Positions 1-12,797 of a DNA stretch of 64,000 nucleotides are shown in pieces. The notes beneath the pieces are model-generated. The model saw only the letters and a list, made by a program, of their open reading frames with translations, ran no database searches and was not told where the DNA came from. Every line of letters begins with the position of its first letter. Position 1 is the first letter of the stretch. Origin of the DNA: Lindgomyces ingoldianus (lineage: Eukaryota; Ascomycota; Dothideomycetes; Pleosporales; Lindgomycetaceae); assembly GCF_010093535.1 (NCBI RefSeq), contig NW_022985178.1, forward strand, positions 710,505 through 774,504. The letters run 5' to 3'. The translations under genes and the position numbers were made by a program.

Positions 1-146
1 GTCGGTTACGCGTTGTTCCGTCGCGCTTTCCTCGCTGACTAAAGGCACGATAACACGTGATCTGACTAGGCCTCCGCCTCTGTTCCTCTCCTACGACTCC
101 TGAGAACCTCAATATTCTCACATAACTCCCCCTTTTATGTATTGCT

Positions 147-1661
147 ATGTTTGAAGACCCACATATGATAGCAAAGCTCTCGGCCGCGATCGCAGGTCTC
201 CATACTGAGCCTCCACCCGAAGATGTTCTCCCATCTGAAATTGCCCTGACTCATGCCCGTGAGAAATTGATCCAACACTTACCAACCAAGGGTGTTGGAC
301 TAGAGGATACGATCAAGCACTTGAAAGAGGATATTGTCCCAGGGTTCAATGCATCCAGCCGTTCGTCCAATTACTATGGTTTCGTAACTGGAGGAACCAC
401 ACCAGCGGCAAGTCTGGCAGACAACTTAGTAACTGCCTGGGACCAGAATGTTGGAGTGCATCTTCCGAAAGAGACTATCGCAACGGAGGTGGAAGACAAA
501 GCTCTCTCACTGCTCTGTGAGTTGCTAAACCTCGACCCTGCACAATGGCCGTATCGTACCTTTACGACTGGAGCAACGGCTAGTAATATCCTCGGCCTGG
601 CGTGTGGTAGAGAGTATATTATTGCAGAGGCAGCCGCTATCCGAAGTTCCTCTGCCGCGAGTGTTGGGCATCTGGGTATTTATGAAGCCTTGCACCGCGC
701 TGGCCTTGACAAGATCCAAGTCCTGACAACGGTACCCCATTCGTCTCTGAGCAAAGCAGCTAGTCTTATTGGAATGGGTCGCGCTTCAGTTAAGACTATT
801 GCTCTCAAAGACTCCCCACTCAAATTCGACATCCCTCGCCTTGAGAACATGCTCAAAGAAGCGGGAACTGCATCTGTTGTTGCTATCTCTGCTGCTGAGG
901 TCAATACGGGATTATTCGCTACATCCGGACTGAACCAGATGAAAGAGATCCGGAGAATTTGCGATATGTATGGTGCCTGGATACATGTCGACGGCGCGTT
1001 CGGGATCATGGGACGCATGCTAACTTCGCCTTCGTACCAAACCATCATCAATGGCTGTGCGGGTCTCGACCTCGCCGACTCTATAACTGGCGATGGTCAC
1101 AAACTCCTTAATGTTCCCTACGACTGCGGATTCTTCCTCTCGCGGCATCGGGACATCGCGTTCCATGTCTTCCAGAACCCGAATGCTGCGTACCTTAGCT
1201 CTGGCCTTAGCACTGACACTATCATGTCACCCTTGAACATCGGCATTGAAAACTCCCGTCGACTGCGTGCCTTACCTGTCTACGCTAGTTTGATGGCGTA
1301 TGGAAAGGACGGGTATAGGGAGATGTTGGAACGACAGGTTCAGCTTGCGAGGGCCATTGCTGAGTTTATTATTGAGAGCGACGATTTTGAGCTCTTACCT
1401 ATCTTTGCTGGAGAAAAGGACGAAGTCTTGGGTAATGTTTATATGATTGTGTTGTTTAGAGCAAATGATGAGGGTTTGAATAAGGAGCTAGTTGACAGAA
1501 TTAAGACGACGAGAAAGATCTACGTGTCGGGTACTGCATGGGAAGGGAAACCAGCTTGTCGGTTTGCAGTTTCGAACTGGATGGCAAATGTGGAGAAAGA
1601 TCTGCCTGTTATTAAAGAAGCGTTGCGGGGAGTCGTGGACAAATACAAAGCACAGAAATAG
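147..1661 (+). CDS. PLP-dependent group II amino acid decarboxylase
   Basis: Single-exon gene of 504 residues. It has the layout of the pyridoxal-phosphate group II decarboxylases (glutamate, aromatic amino acid and diaminobutyrate decarboxylase superfamily). Visible are an N-terminal segment with the SSNYYGFVTGG motif, a TTGATASN segment near residues 140-147, the PLP-ring aspartate in HVDGAFG (about residue 282), and the Schiff-base lysine in GDGHKLLNVPYDCG (about K319). The length suits the family. I infer that it decarboxylates an amino acid in the cytosol; the substrate cannot be read from the sequence. The fungal group also includes tyrosine-decarboxylase-like and sphingosine-phosphate-lyase-like members. 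The ATG at 147 was chosen as the first in frame; a second ATG lies six codons downstream. It stands alone, beside a gene-poor stretch. Confidence 0.85.
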   Translation: MFEDPHMIAKLSAAIAGLHTEPPPEDVLPSEIALTHAREKLIQHLPTKGVGLEDTIKHLKEDIVPGFNASSRSSNYYGFVTGGTTPAASLADNLVTAWDQNVGVHLPKETIATEVEDKALSLLCELLNLDPAQWPYRTFTTGATASNILGLACGREYIIAEAAAIRSSSAASVGHLGIYEALHRAGLDKIQVLTTVPHSSLSKAASLIGMGRASVKTIALKDSPLKFDIPRLENMLKEAGTASVVAISAAEVNTGLFATSGLNQMKEIRRICDMYGAWIHVDGAFGIMGRMLTSPSYQTIINGCAGLDLADSITGDGHKLLNVPYDCGFFLSRHRDIAFHVFQNPNAAYLSSGLSTDTIMSPLNIGIENSRRLRALPVYASLMAYGKDGYREMLERQVQLARAIAEFIIESDDFELLPIFAGEKDEVLGNVYMIVLFRANDEGLNKELVDRIKTTRKIYVSGTAWEGKPACRFAVSNWMANVEKDLPVIKEALRGVVDKYKAQK

Positions 1662-3099
1662 ACGGGCAACCGGACACCCAAACCCAGGTGTTAAGTTAGT
1701 ACTCCAAATCACCACCTCTCATTCGCAATTTCGCTACCTCTCACTAGCCCACCACTAATTCATTAAACCCTTATCAGTCTGAAGGCTAGGAAAACGGTGA
1801 GGTTTGGACAGCTCTATCGAAATGTGTCGATAGGGATATGAGATGTTAGTACGGGACCGTTCGATGCTATGAGGCTATCCGCCTCGGTTTCATGGCAATT
1901 TTAGTAAGCAAAAAGCAACAACTAAATTTCTTTGGTGTGACGATGAGAAGTGAAGGTTGCTGTACGTGGTTACAGTTGCTTGCAAAACCGACCTTCCTCT
2001 CAGGAACCGCGAGATCTTCCCTGCGGCACTCTTCGCAGCCCCCTTACCAAACTAAACTAAGCGTTAAGTAAGGGTCGTGCTTGTATTTACTTCTGACTTC
2101 ATTAGGCGGCCAGCTTACCCTTGCGCGAACACGATACGGCCTTTACCACTAGCAAAAACATGATGGACAATTCAACCATCCTAGGTTGTACTAGGCTAAT
2201 CCGTTCAACTGGCCTGACAAGTCGTGGCCAATCCAAATGAGTCATCGCTAGAGTAAGCTTTGGGCTTTGGATCCTCAGCTTACTTTGCTGATCGTGCAGC
2301 ATCATATTCCTCTATGGGTTTACTGGCGACCCTAAACGAACCTGGATTCACAATAGAGGAGATGGTACACATTGTAACGATGAAGATGAGCCACCTCCGA
2401 ACGGTCGAAAATTGAATCTGTTCTCGAGGCCGCATCAGAAAGACACCCGCCGAACAGTATTTTGGCCGAGAGACCTGATCCCGGGTACTATTCCCAATAC
2501 ACGAGTCTTGACATATTATTATGATACACACGAGCAGGTATGAGCCTTCCTTTTCGGAAGCTTGGATGAGGAAAATTTAGCAATAACAAAGGAAGAATAG
2601 CGATATAGACGAACAAATCTCCTGTGCCGCCGACAATGTTCATACGGAGCACCGCGTCGGTCAGTTGCAAAGTCAGGTTTGACATTCGGAAGACAGACGC
2701 CGACATACCGATTCCGGCTTGGCGACACCTTAAAACTGTGAACAGTAACAAAGGGGCAAACTTTAGCCCACTAACAACAGAACACAGCATTATAATATTG
2801 CATTAAAACACCTAGAATATAGTAATAGACCTAGTAAAATATATTTATTTGCCTTAAAAATCTAGAATATTTGCAAAAGTGGTGGAAAGTTTTATAGGCC
2901 AATTAGACATTAATCCGGCGCTTTTTTAAACTAATAAGAGAAAAGACTTGGCAAGATGTACAGTGAATAATAGAGAATAAGACATAAACTTGGAGCTCCG
3001 GTGAATCAGAGTACAGTCTTTGAGATTGCATGTAATTTTCTCATTGCTTTGGAGGCTTCGCGTCGAGCGGAGCCAAGGAGACTAATATTATTCGTGGTA
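1662..3099. other. Gene-poor AT-rich spacer
   Basis: No convincing coding region, RNA gene or repeat was recognised. The second half (about 2780-3000) is strongly AT-rich, in keeping with the decayed sequence that follows. Confidence 0.5.
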
Positions 3100-5070
3100 C
3101 ACAGTCTATGAGAGACTTTTGTCTAAGAGATGTTGCGGAGATCGATCGGTTGCTGCCAAGGCTAGACCCATCTCTAGGCCGTCCTTGATTCCACAATTGG
3201 TATTATGTTTTTTGACAGCTTATATGCTGGCACTGACCCTCGTGGCTTTCTCCAGCGTAATGCCGAGAAGGCTATTAAGGCTGCTGGGTTCTCCGTTAAT
3301 AAGCAGTTTGCTATTACACTTTTGCTATTAACAGAACGCTTAAGGGAGCTGAGAGACGAGTCTAGCCTCATAGCCTAGGAGCAGAATTGGACTATAAACT
3401 CCTTCCAGGAACAATTGGGTGTTACACTTCTTAGTGGTTTTAAGGTAAGTACGTCGACACACCCCGTTTCATTACTAATTAGGTTTAGAGGCCGTTGATG
3501 ATATGTCTTCCCATCTAAATATTCCAGCTATTAAGATTTCCGAGCGTATCAGAAGCAATCATATGGAAATATGTCGCTTTACAAGACTTAACAATGTCAA
3601 ATACAGAAAAGTTACTTCCGCTCTCTACAGGATAATAGGATCGATTTCCAGTTATAGGTCCAGGATATGGTGTCTTTTTTTGAACATATTAGCGAGCGTG
3701 TTGTATTTACCAGTATCAAATTCCAAGGCAGTTTTTTACTACCCTTAAATTACAGTTTAGAAAAACCCAGACCTTGTTCTGGAAGGAAAAGAATAGCACA
3801 TCTAGGGTATAACTAGCTACCTTAATAGCGAGCTAAAAATTGGACAAAGTAAGAGAGCTTAGCAGATCTGAGCAGAGGTTTAAGAAAAGTCCTTATGAAT
3901 TCTTATGCAGGCTGCCCTTGTAGTAGGAATACTGAATAAAGAACACAATGGTGGCAGCATACATGCGTTCTTAGCAAAGACTTCGGGAGATCCTTAGCAA
4001 CCTGCATAAGCTATTGCACGATATTTTAACGTGTCGCTCTCACAACTAACACAAACCAGTTCTATTTCTTTAATGGGTGCTCTTTCCAAGACAGCTACTG
4101 AGCCTGGGCTAGTTATACTTTGCTATTCTTTCTGGAGTTGAACCCAACGCCCTATCACGGCGGGATCTTGATGAGAACCTGATTGACGCTATTAAGGGAT
4201 TCATACTTAATTCTTCTAAAGGACTCGCGGAAATCACGACACCTAAGACGCAGAAAGTTCAGTTTATTCATGAATCAGTACAGGAATTTCTCTTAAAAGA
4301 AAACAGGCTAGAAAACATTCCGCCTGACCTGGGAAGAAACCTCCACTGCCAAAGCCATGAGCAGCTGAAGCATTGTCTGAAGTTGAAAAAGGCCTTCCAA
4401 AAGCATCGTTAGAGAAAGGTGCAACTCTCCGCCAATCAGCTTCTAGTTCACTTCCCTTCCTAGAATACACCATACATAATGTTCTATTCCATGTAAATGT
4501 GGCAACGGAAATACCCAAGATAATTTTCTCCAGACTTTCCCACTTTCCCATTTGATCCAGCTCGACAATCTATTTAAAACCATGACGTACGCAGACATGT
4601 AGAAAATGTAAGTCTTCTCTATATATTAGCAGGGGGCAACATGTCAAGCTTTTGTCACCCTTCGGGAAGCTTATCAGCGAAACTGCCTCCAGGATATGGA
4701 CTCCGTAAACTTTGCAGTCAGTACCAGCAGAACTATAGTAGACAAGACTACTTGAAGCGCGACTTCAAATTCTTAGAACAAAGACCTAACCTGTCATATT
4801 TAGTGGAGCTCAGCGACGAGGTAACATTTGCTTTCCTGCTTGAGGCGGGCAAGGTGGACGTCGACTGAAAAGATAAAGACGGATGGACACCGTTATCGAG
4901 GGCGGCAGCGGACGGGAATAAAACTATAGTCAAGCTGCTGCTTGAGACTGGTAAGGTGGACGTTGGCTTGAAGGTAAAAGACGGACGGACGTTGCTATCA
5001 AGGGTGGTAGCGACAGGGAATGAGACTATAGCTAAGTTAATGCTTGAGACGGGTAAGGCAAACGTATAAG
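3100..5070 (+). pseudogene. Decayed NACHT-ankyrin STAND gene
   Basis: No intact ORF remains, but several frames on the plus strand carry family-typical pieces in the right order. About 3970-4060 has a helical segment before the post-NACHT region (LREILSNLHKLLHDIL). About 4120-4200 gives LYFAILSGVEPNALSRRD, and about 4200-4320 gives the VQFIHESVQEFLLKEN block, both typical of the region just after the NACHT ATPase. About 4840-5070 encodes two to three ankyrin repeats with the LLLETGKVDV core. An upstream stretch (about 3220-3420) reads as degraded protein but is not recognised; it could be the N-terminal effector part. The ATPase core itself is largely missing. Stops and frameshifts are numerous, and the surroundings are AT-rich, as expected of a RIP-mutated copy. 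An intact NACHT gene lies 33 kb downstream. Confidence 0.65.
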
Positions 5071-5599
5071 GGGGAGATACTAGTACTACACCTTGCAAAC
5101 TATGAAGCCATTGAAAATGCTGTAACTATACATACACATATATATACAATTTTTTTAATAGAGATATGCTAAGCTCAGTTTAGCAAATAAATATAAAGAA
5201 TCTATTTCATAGAGGAGTCTGGGGGACAACTTATATTTCTACTATACAGCTGCCTCACGATTGGACTCTGAAGGGTTGATTGATTATGAGAGAGTAGAGT
5301 CACATGTGGTGTAGCTTATAAGATGGTCATTTCATAGAGAAAGTTAGAGGTTCACTCTTGTTTAACGTTTAGTTAAGTTTCGTCAGACAGATGCCAAGAG
5401 CGGCAGGAAATTCCGGCGGCGTATTTAGGTGAGGGGGGTTTTGCAAGCGACTTGCACAGTAGCGTGTTCTTGTCGCGCAACGCCAAAATAGTGGCCCGTG
5501 CACATAAACAATCAAACAGTGGACCTTGAGACGGATACATTCATCAAAGCAAACGACACAACACAACGTCACTCTAACACCCCGAACACATCAGAAAAC
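5071..5599. other. Spacer and 5' flank of SMC4
   Basis: No gene seen. The first half is AT-rich; the last 150 bases form the upstream region of the SMC4 gene. An in-frame extension upstream of the chosen ATG has no ATG of its own that looks better. Confidence 0.4.
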
Positions 5600-8500
5600 A
5601 TGTCGGCCGCATCTCCTCGTAAGTCCACACGAGCGGCAGCTTCACGTCGAAAAGCCCCGATCATCGAAGATTCAGACGAGGAGGAAAACACACCGCCACA
5701 AGTCAAGCAAGAGAGCGAGGAAGAGTTTACACCCGCTCCACAGAAGGTCATTCGACGAGGGCGGGCACGTAAAACGGTTGATGAGACTGCGACACCAAAG
5801 ACGTCGACAAGGAGGCGCACTCGCCACGAGGATGCGATCGAGCCTTCGCAAATATTTAGTCCAGAGAGCTCGGTAGTCGAGCCAGTATCTCCTACGAAGA
5901 AACAGTCGCCTAGGAAGAGGAGTAGTGGGAAGACCACCAGAAAATCTCGCGCCTCAGTTGCCGGAGGCGTCGTCGAAGATTCACAGCTCCCTACTCCCGA
6001 TTGCTCTGTCTCGCCTGAGCCCCCGAACGTACCTGGCACCCCGCTTGCCGATATCACCGAGAATGCTATCAACGAGAGTACAATCGTGCCGGAGACACAA
6101 AATACGGTTGAGAAAGTCAATCCCCACCACACTGTCTTAGAGAAACCCATGGACATTATAGTACGCAAGCGTGCCGCGCTACCGGTTGTCCAGGAGCCCG
6201 CTGTTCCGAAATCGCGCCTCGTTATTACATATCTGGTCCTCACAAACTTCAAGAGCTATGCGGGAAGACAAGAAGTTGGTCCATTCCACGCTTCATTCTC
6301 CTCCGTGGTTGGTCCGAACGGGTCCGGTAAATCGAATGTCATCGACTCTCTGCTGTTTGTCTTTGGCTTCCGCGCGAGCAAAATGAGACAGGGTAAGATC
6401 TCCGCTCTTATCCACAATTCGGCGGCATTCCCGAATCTGGAATACTGTGAGGTGGAGGTTCACTTCCAGGAAGTCATGGATCTCGCTGGTGGTGGGCATG
6501 ATGTTATTCCAGATTCGCGATTGGTTATCTCACGACGGGCCTTCAAAAATAATGCGAGCAAATACTACATCAATAACAAGGAGTCGAACTTCACCGTAGT
6601 CACGACACTTCTGCGGGACCGGGGTATTGATCTAGACCATAAGCGATTTCTCATTCTGCAAGGTGAGGTTGAGTCGATTGCGCAAATGAAACCAAAAGCA
6701 GCAAACGAGCACGATGACGGCCTGCTCGAGTATCTGGAAGATATCATCGGTACCTCCAAGTATAAGACGCCTATCGACGAAGCCGCAGCCGAAACAGAGA
6801 CGCTCAATGAAGTATGCTCCGAGAAGAGCAACCGGGTTCAGCACGTAGAGAAGGAGAAGAGTGGGCTTGAAGACAAGAAGAACAAGGCTTTGGCTTTTAT
6901 CCGAGACGAAAATGAGCTGGCTACGAAACAGGCCGCTCTATACCAACTCTTCATTTCTGACTTCGACGATCACATTCAAGTCTCTCAGGAATCCGTCACT
7001 CAGATGCAAGCGCAACTGGACGAAGAGCTAGAGAAGCACCACGGAAGCGAGGAGGTCATCAAACAACTCGAAAAGCAGTACAAGAAGGGCACTAAAGAGT
7101 ACGAGCAACTTGAAAAGCAGACTCAGGCGGTGCTCAAGGAAATGGCTCGCATTGATAAGGAAACTGTCAAGTTCGAGGAAAAGAAAAAGTTCCTTGCTGG
7201 CAAGCAAAAGAAGCTGGAGAAGGCCAAAGAGACTAGCAAGTTCGGCATCTCTGAGTCTGACACCCTCGCAAAACAGTACGCCGACGACATTGAACGGTGC
7301 GCTGCTGAGATTGCGGATTTGGAGAAGACCATGAAAGTTGAAGAGAAGGAACTAGAGGCTATCCGTGCCAGCCTCGCCGGAAAGACCCAAGGACTTTCGG
7401 ACCAGATTGCAGCCAAGCAAAAGTCCCTTGAACCTTGGAGCGCGAAGATAAACGAGAAGCAATCCGCCATTGCCGTCGCTCAAAGCGAGCTCGACATTCT
7501 TCGTGAGAAAGAGAACGCCGGGGCTGTAGCTATCTCGGATGTCGAGGCAAAGATTGCCAGTTTCGAAGAAAACAAGAACGCAAAAACTGCAGAGCTGGAA
7601 GAGTGCAAAGCCGAAAAGAAGAAGGTCGAAAAGGGTGCCCAGAAAGTCAAGGCTCAGATCGATGATTTGACACAGAAGGAGCCTACGATCCGAATGAAGC
7701 TTTCTGGCGCAAGACAGAAGGCTGATGAAGCTCGCGCAAGCCTTTCCGCAACCCAAACCCAAGGCAATGTCTTGACAGGGTTGATGCGACTCAAAGAATC
7801 CGGGAGAATCAACGGGTTCCATGGCCGACTTGGGAACCTTGGTACCATTGATCAGAAGTATGACGTTGCTATATCTACTGCATGCCCTGCCTTAGACAAC
7901 TTAGTGGTGGACTCCGTTGAAGTTGGTCAGCAATGCATCGACTACCTCCGAAAGAACAACCTCGGACGAGCGAATTTCATACTCTTAGACCGACTTGCAC
8001 ACCGCGACTTGTCCGAGATCGAAACGCCAGAGAATATCCCTCGGCTTTTTGACCTCGTGACGTCGAAGCACGATAATTTCAAACCGGCGTTCTTCAGTGT
8101 CTTGCAGAATACTCTCGTTGCCAAAGATCTCGAGCAAGCAAACCGTGTGGCCTATGGTGCGAAGCGATGGCGGGTCGTGACCCTAGATGGCCAACTCATT
8201 GATAAGTCTGGTACTATGAGTGGTGGTGGCACCCGAGTTGCCAAGGGCGGAATGTCGTCCAAGCTTGCTGCAGATGTCTCCAAAGATCAAGTTGTCAAGC
8301 TAGAGCATGACCGAGATGCACTTGAGCAGTCGTTCGCTGAGCTCCAGCAACAGCAGCGTGAACTGGAAACTGCGCTTCGGGAGCTGAAGGAGCAAATTCC
8401 CCAACTCGAGACTAGGGCCCAGAAGATCGCTCTGGAATTGGATAGTTTCGATCGCAACATTGCCGACTCCCACCGACGTATCAAGGAGCTGAGCGCCGAA

Positions 8501-9960
8501 CAATCTACAACTAAGTCAGATAAGGGCCGAATCTTAGCACTTGAGAAGAGCATCGCTTCTTTGAAGAAAGAGGTCTCAAAACTACATGCTGAGACCGCAG
8601 ATGTGGAGGCCGAGATCAAGGCCTTGCAAGACAAGATTATGGAAATCGGCGGTGTCAAACTACGCAGCCAGAAGGCTAAGGTGGATGGTTTGAAGCAGCA
8701 TATCGATACTCTCAGCGAAACAACATCCACAGCGGAGGTGTCAAAGTCCAAGGCAGAGAAGCAGCTTGTAAAGTACCAAAAGGCATACGCGGACGCTACA
8801 AAGGAGCTTGAGAATGTCGCTGCTGATGCAGAAAAGGTCGAGGAAGACATGCAAATTCAGAAACGCGACGCTGCAGGTACCCGGCAGCAGGCCGAGGAGG
8901 CACAAGAGGCTTTAGATACGAGGAAAGAGGAGCTTCATGCCGTTAAAAAGGAGCTTGATGAGAAGACTGCCGAGCTCAATGAGACGCGTGCCATTGAAAT
9001 CGAGATGCGCAACAAGCTTGAAGGTGGCCAAAAGAATCTCAATGAATTCCAGAAGAAGCAGCGATTCTTTCAGGATAAATTGGATAAACTCTCATATCAG
9101 AACTTGAGCGAACTAGGAGAGGAGCAAGAATCAGCAGGTCCCCCAACATACTCCAAAGACGAGCTCCAGGATATGGACAAGGGCAGCCTTCAAGAAGAGA
9201 TTGCGATCCTCGAGAAGAAGAACGAAAACACTAACGTTGATCTCAGCGTCTTAGCTGAATATCGCAAGCGAGTCGAAGAACACGCGGCCCGGAGTCTCGA
9301 CCTTGCAGACGCCGTCGCGCAACGCGACGCAGCCAAGAAACGATGTGATGAGCTTCGTCGACTGCGCTTGGAGGGCTTCATGGAGGGCTTCAGCACAATT
9401 TCCCTTCGGTTGAAGGAAATGTATCAGATGATCACTATGGGAGGAAACGCTGAGCTCGAGCTTGTCGACTCATTGGATCCATTTTCTGAGGGCATCTTAT
9501 TCTCCGTCATGCCCCCAAAGAAGAGCTGGAAAAACATCTCTAATCTCAGTGGCGGTGAGAAGACGCTTAGTTCGTTGGCGCTAGTATTCGCACTGCATCA
9601 TTACAAACCAACACCGCTGTATGTCATGGACGAGATTGATGCAGCCCTGGATTTTAGAAACGTGAGTTGTGTCCTGCTCGAATAATTTGTGGGTTAGTAA
9701 ACGGAGCTGACTAGGGTATATAGGTTTCTATTGTGGCGAGCTATATCAAGGAACGGACCAAGAATGCCCAGTTCATTGTTATCTCGCTTCGCAATAACAT
9801 GTTCGAGCTCGCGTCGCGGTTGGTGGGCGTGTATAAGGTTAATCATATGGTAAGATGCTCTTTCACCTTACCGACGCATTCGAGAATGAGATTACTGACA
9901 TAATGACAGACCAAGAGTGTAACTATTGAGAACAAGGATTATCTCACTGGACGAGCATAG
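5600..9960 (+). CDS. SMC4: Condensin subunit SMC4
   Basis: Three exons (5600-9661, 9724-9849, 9910-9960) give about 1412 residues, the usual SMC4 size. The first 200 residues are a basic, Ser/Pro-rich tail. The ATP-binding head follows, with Walker A GPNGSGKS at about residue 238, then a Q-loop segment (RFLILQGEVESIAQMKPK) of the SMC4 type. After a long coiled coil comes the hinge (about 725-845, LKESGRINGFHGRLGNLG). A second coiled coil leads to the C-terminal head with signature LSGGEK (about 1315) and Walker B YVMDEIDAALD (about 1340). The last two small exons supply the D-loop and the IVISLRNNMFELA segment. SMC4 pairs with SMC2 in condensin, which compacts chromosomes in mitosis. The ATG at 5600 is preferred because the frame upstream opens with a non-ATG codon. 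Both introns have GT-AG ends and keep the frame. Confidence 0.95.
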
Positions 9961-11125
9961 ACGGTGATGCGCTTGGTTTGGGTGTTTTGGTGTTGGATTA
10001 TCTGCATTTTGGCATGGATAGGTTGGATGTGATGGGAGGCCTGGATCATAGAGGGTTGGAAGGGTATGACATTGTACGTGTGTGTTCAGGGAATCTAATG
10101 ATGTTGATGATGTCTGTCTCTGGCCAACCTAACCCTTTTTTGGATAATGCTCGACTTTGGAAGGAGCATAATGCAGGGGTTTTCACGCATCGTCAGCAGC
10201 CTCTTTCTCGATGCCTCGCTAGCCAGTTTAACCTTAATTCCACGTGCGTCGGCGCAACTTATTGTTCCTCTTCTCAATTGATCACAAATAAGATGCATTC
10301 TCCTAAAAGTTGCATCTGCGTGAGGGGTAGGTCTGCAAGGTTCCGCCTGCCTCGGTTCGAACGACATGCCAACATCCGCACGAGCGCCTAACCAGAGCGT
10401 TAGCTCAAGCGCCCAGCGTAACACGCTCGGTTCTTCATGCCAATTAAGATGCTGATGGACTGCCTGGACGAATTCCGCGATCCGAGGCCTCCGGCGGGAT
10501 GAATAATCTTAGCTTCACCGGGCTATTTGTATATATGCCGCTACCGCCGGGTTGATAGACCGCCCGACTTCGAGTACGGCTTGCAGCGTAGCTGCCTGTT
10601 CGAGAGGTATCTCTATGATGAGTGGTGAAGGAATTCTGAGGGTCTAGATTATCCAGAGAGCTGGAGCATTTGAGAGGGTTCATTCACATGTTCTCTGTAG
10701 CGCTAGTCAGGCGATCGAAACAGCAGCCAAGGAGCAGATGCGGAACACTCGCGCAAGATTTCCTTCTTTGGGGGAGGCGGAGCACAACGGTCCAATCAAT
10801 GTGTCTCTGCTTGGTGGTGTGAAAACTAGCCTGAACATTTTTTGTGGCTGGTTTCCCCCGCAATCCTGGCCGTGCCGGATAGAGCTGTCGGGTGCGCCAG
10901 GGGCTTCAAAGGGATAGTGGGCAGCATGGATAAGTACGTAGGTATCAAGTCAGCACCTCATTTTGGGCAGAGGGCTGTTGCTTACGAGTGCTCAGTTTTT
11001 TTCAGTTTCTGATTTACGAAGGAGCGGTGACGGCATTTGTTTTTTCTAATTAACACTGAACCTCAGTCCGGCATCTCCAAAATTTAGCCATCACACTCTG
11101 CCAGGACGGTTAGGGTAGACACAAG
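9961..11125. other. Intergenic region, SMC4 to P450
   Basis: No gene recognised. Short ORFs in both strands lack family-like composition. The first 300 bases are probably the SMC4 3' UTR and the last few hundred the P450 promoter. Confidence 0.4.
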
Positions 11126-12797
11126 ATGCACAACTCCATCCTTCTAGCCCTTTGGGCCGCAATATCCTTTGTCTTGTACAAGATATACGCGCTCGCCGCC
11201 AACGAGTTTCATCACCGCAAACGTGAACGCGAACTCGGTTGCAAGCGTCCTCCTTTGATCAAAGGCCGTGACCCAATCGGCATCGAAAACATCCGCCGGC
11301 TGTTGAAGGCCGATAGAGAATGCCGGATGCCACAGTACCTGAAGGAAAGGACTGAGGCGGTGTGTGAGAAGGAGGGAAAACAGCTCAGCACTTTTTACCA
11401 GAATTTGTTGGGTAGCGGTGCCATTTTCACCGTCGATCCCAAGAATATTCAGACCGTGTTGGCGACGCAGTTTAAGGATTTCGGGTTAGGAGATGCTAGG
11501 AATCATAATTTCCGTCCGTTGTTGGGTCATGGAATCGTAAGTTGTGTTTTGCTGCAGAGTTGTGAGTTTTGGAGGATACTAAGAGGAATGATAGTTTGCG
11601 TCTGATGGAAAGCAGTGGGAACATTCCCGCGCTCTTCTACGACCCCAATTCGCCCGCGAGCAAGTCTCCGATCTCGATCTCGAAGAACGCCATGTTCAGA
11701 ACATGATGCGATGTATTCGTGTAAACCCCGACGGTTGGACAGACTTGACGAACATCCAATCGCTCTTCTTCCGCCTCACTATTGACTCGGCAACCGAATT
11801 CCTCTTCGGCGAGAGCGTGGACTCACAGCTTTCTAGTCTTCCAGGCTATTCTTCGAACAAGCCAGCTGTAGAAATTGACGAGAAAGAATTCGCCTTCGCC
11901 TTCGACAAAGCCCAAGCAAGCATTGCAAAAGCCGCTCGTTTCGGCGATGGCTATTGGATGGCTCACAACGCTGAGTTCAGGGCCTACTGCAAGCGCTGCC
12001 ATACCTTCATCGACCACTACGTCAATATAGCGCTATCGAAACCAAAAGACCCACAAACCCCCGCCTCAAGGAAACAAAAATACGTCTTCCTAGACGCTCT
12101 CGTAGAGTCGACCCGCGACCCCATTGAACTCCGCATGCAACTCCTAAACATCCTCCTCGCAGGCCGTGACACGACAGCCTCCCTACTCTCATACGTCTTC
12201 ATGACGCTCATCGAACACCCCCTCATCTTCAATAAACTCCGCGCCACCATCCTCGAAGACTTTGGCACCTACGATAACCCAAAGGAAATCACGTTTTCTG
12301 GACTGAAGAGTTCTAACTATCTGCAATGGGTGCTGAATGAAACGCTCCGGCTCTACCCCGTCGTCCCCCTCGACGGCCGCCGCGCCCTTGTCGACACCAC
12401 GCTCCCCACGGGCGGTGGCCCAGACGGCCGGTCTCCCGTGTACGTCCGTAAAGGCGAGCAAGTCGACTACTCAGTCTACGTCATGCATCGGCGGAAAGAC
12501 CTCTGGGGGCCGGACGCCGATGTCTTTAAACCTGAACGCTGGGATGGGAGGCGTTCGGGTTGGGAGTATCTGCCTTTTAATGGCGGTCCGAGGATCTGCA
12601 TTGGGCAGCAGTTTGCGCTGACGGAGGCCGGGTATGTGACTGTAAGGCTGTTGCAGCGGTTTGATAGCTTGGTTGGCGAAAGCAACTCTTGGGAGGGAGT
12701 GGAGAAGGGCGGTGTCGGATGGGTTAGGCAGTGGGTTACACTTACGAGTTGTCCGGCTGATGGGGTTAAGGTTCGGATGAGAGAGGCAAAGGCGTAG
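11126..12797 (+). CDS. Cytochrome P450, CYP52-like fatty acid/alkane hydroxylase
   Basis: Two exons (11126-11536 and 11595-12797; 58-nt intron ending TAG) give about 537 residues. An N-terminal membrane anchor (SILLALWAAISFVLYKIYAL) would tether it to the endoplasmic reticulum. The splice joins the I-helix-upstream block FASDGKQWEHSRALLRPQF, typical of CYP52 and related clans. The oxygen-binding I-helix motif AGRDTTAS, the ExxR motif (ETLRLYPVVPLDGR) and the heme loop FNGGPRICIGQ with Cys about 472 are intact. Members of this clan hydroxylate the omega end of fatty acids or n-alkanes with an NADPH-P450 reductase partner; the substrate here is inferred from family only. It has no pathway neighbours in the window. 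Confidence 0.9.

Noticed and set aside
5569..6252. 227-residue minus-strand ORF inside SMC4
   Set aside because: Shadow of the low-complexity N-terminal tail of SMC4; no independent support.
10330..10370. GGTTCGAAC word as tRNA B-box
   Set aside because: No matching A-box or cloverleaf could be drawn upstream on either strand; the same applies to the similar word near 46211.
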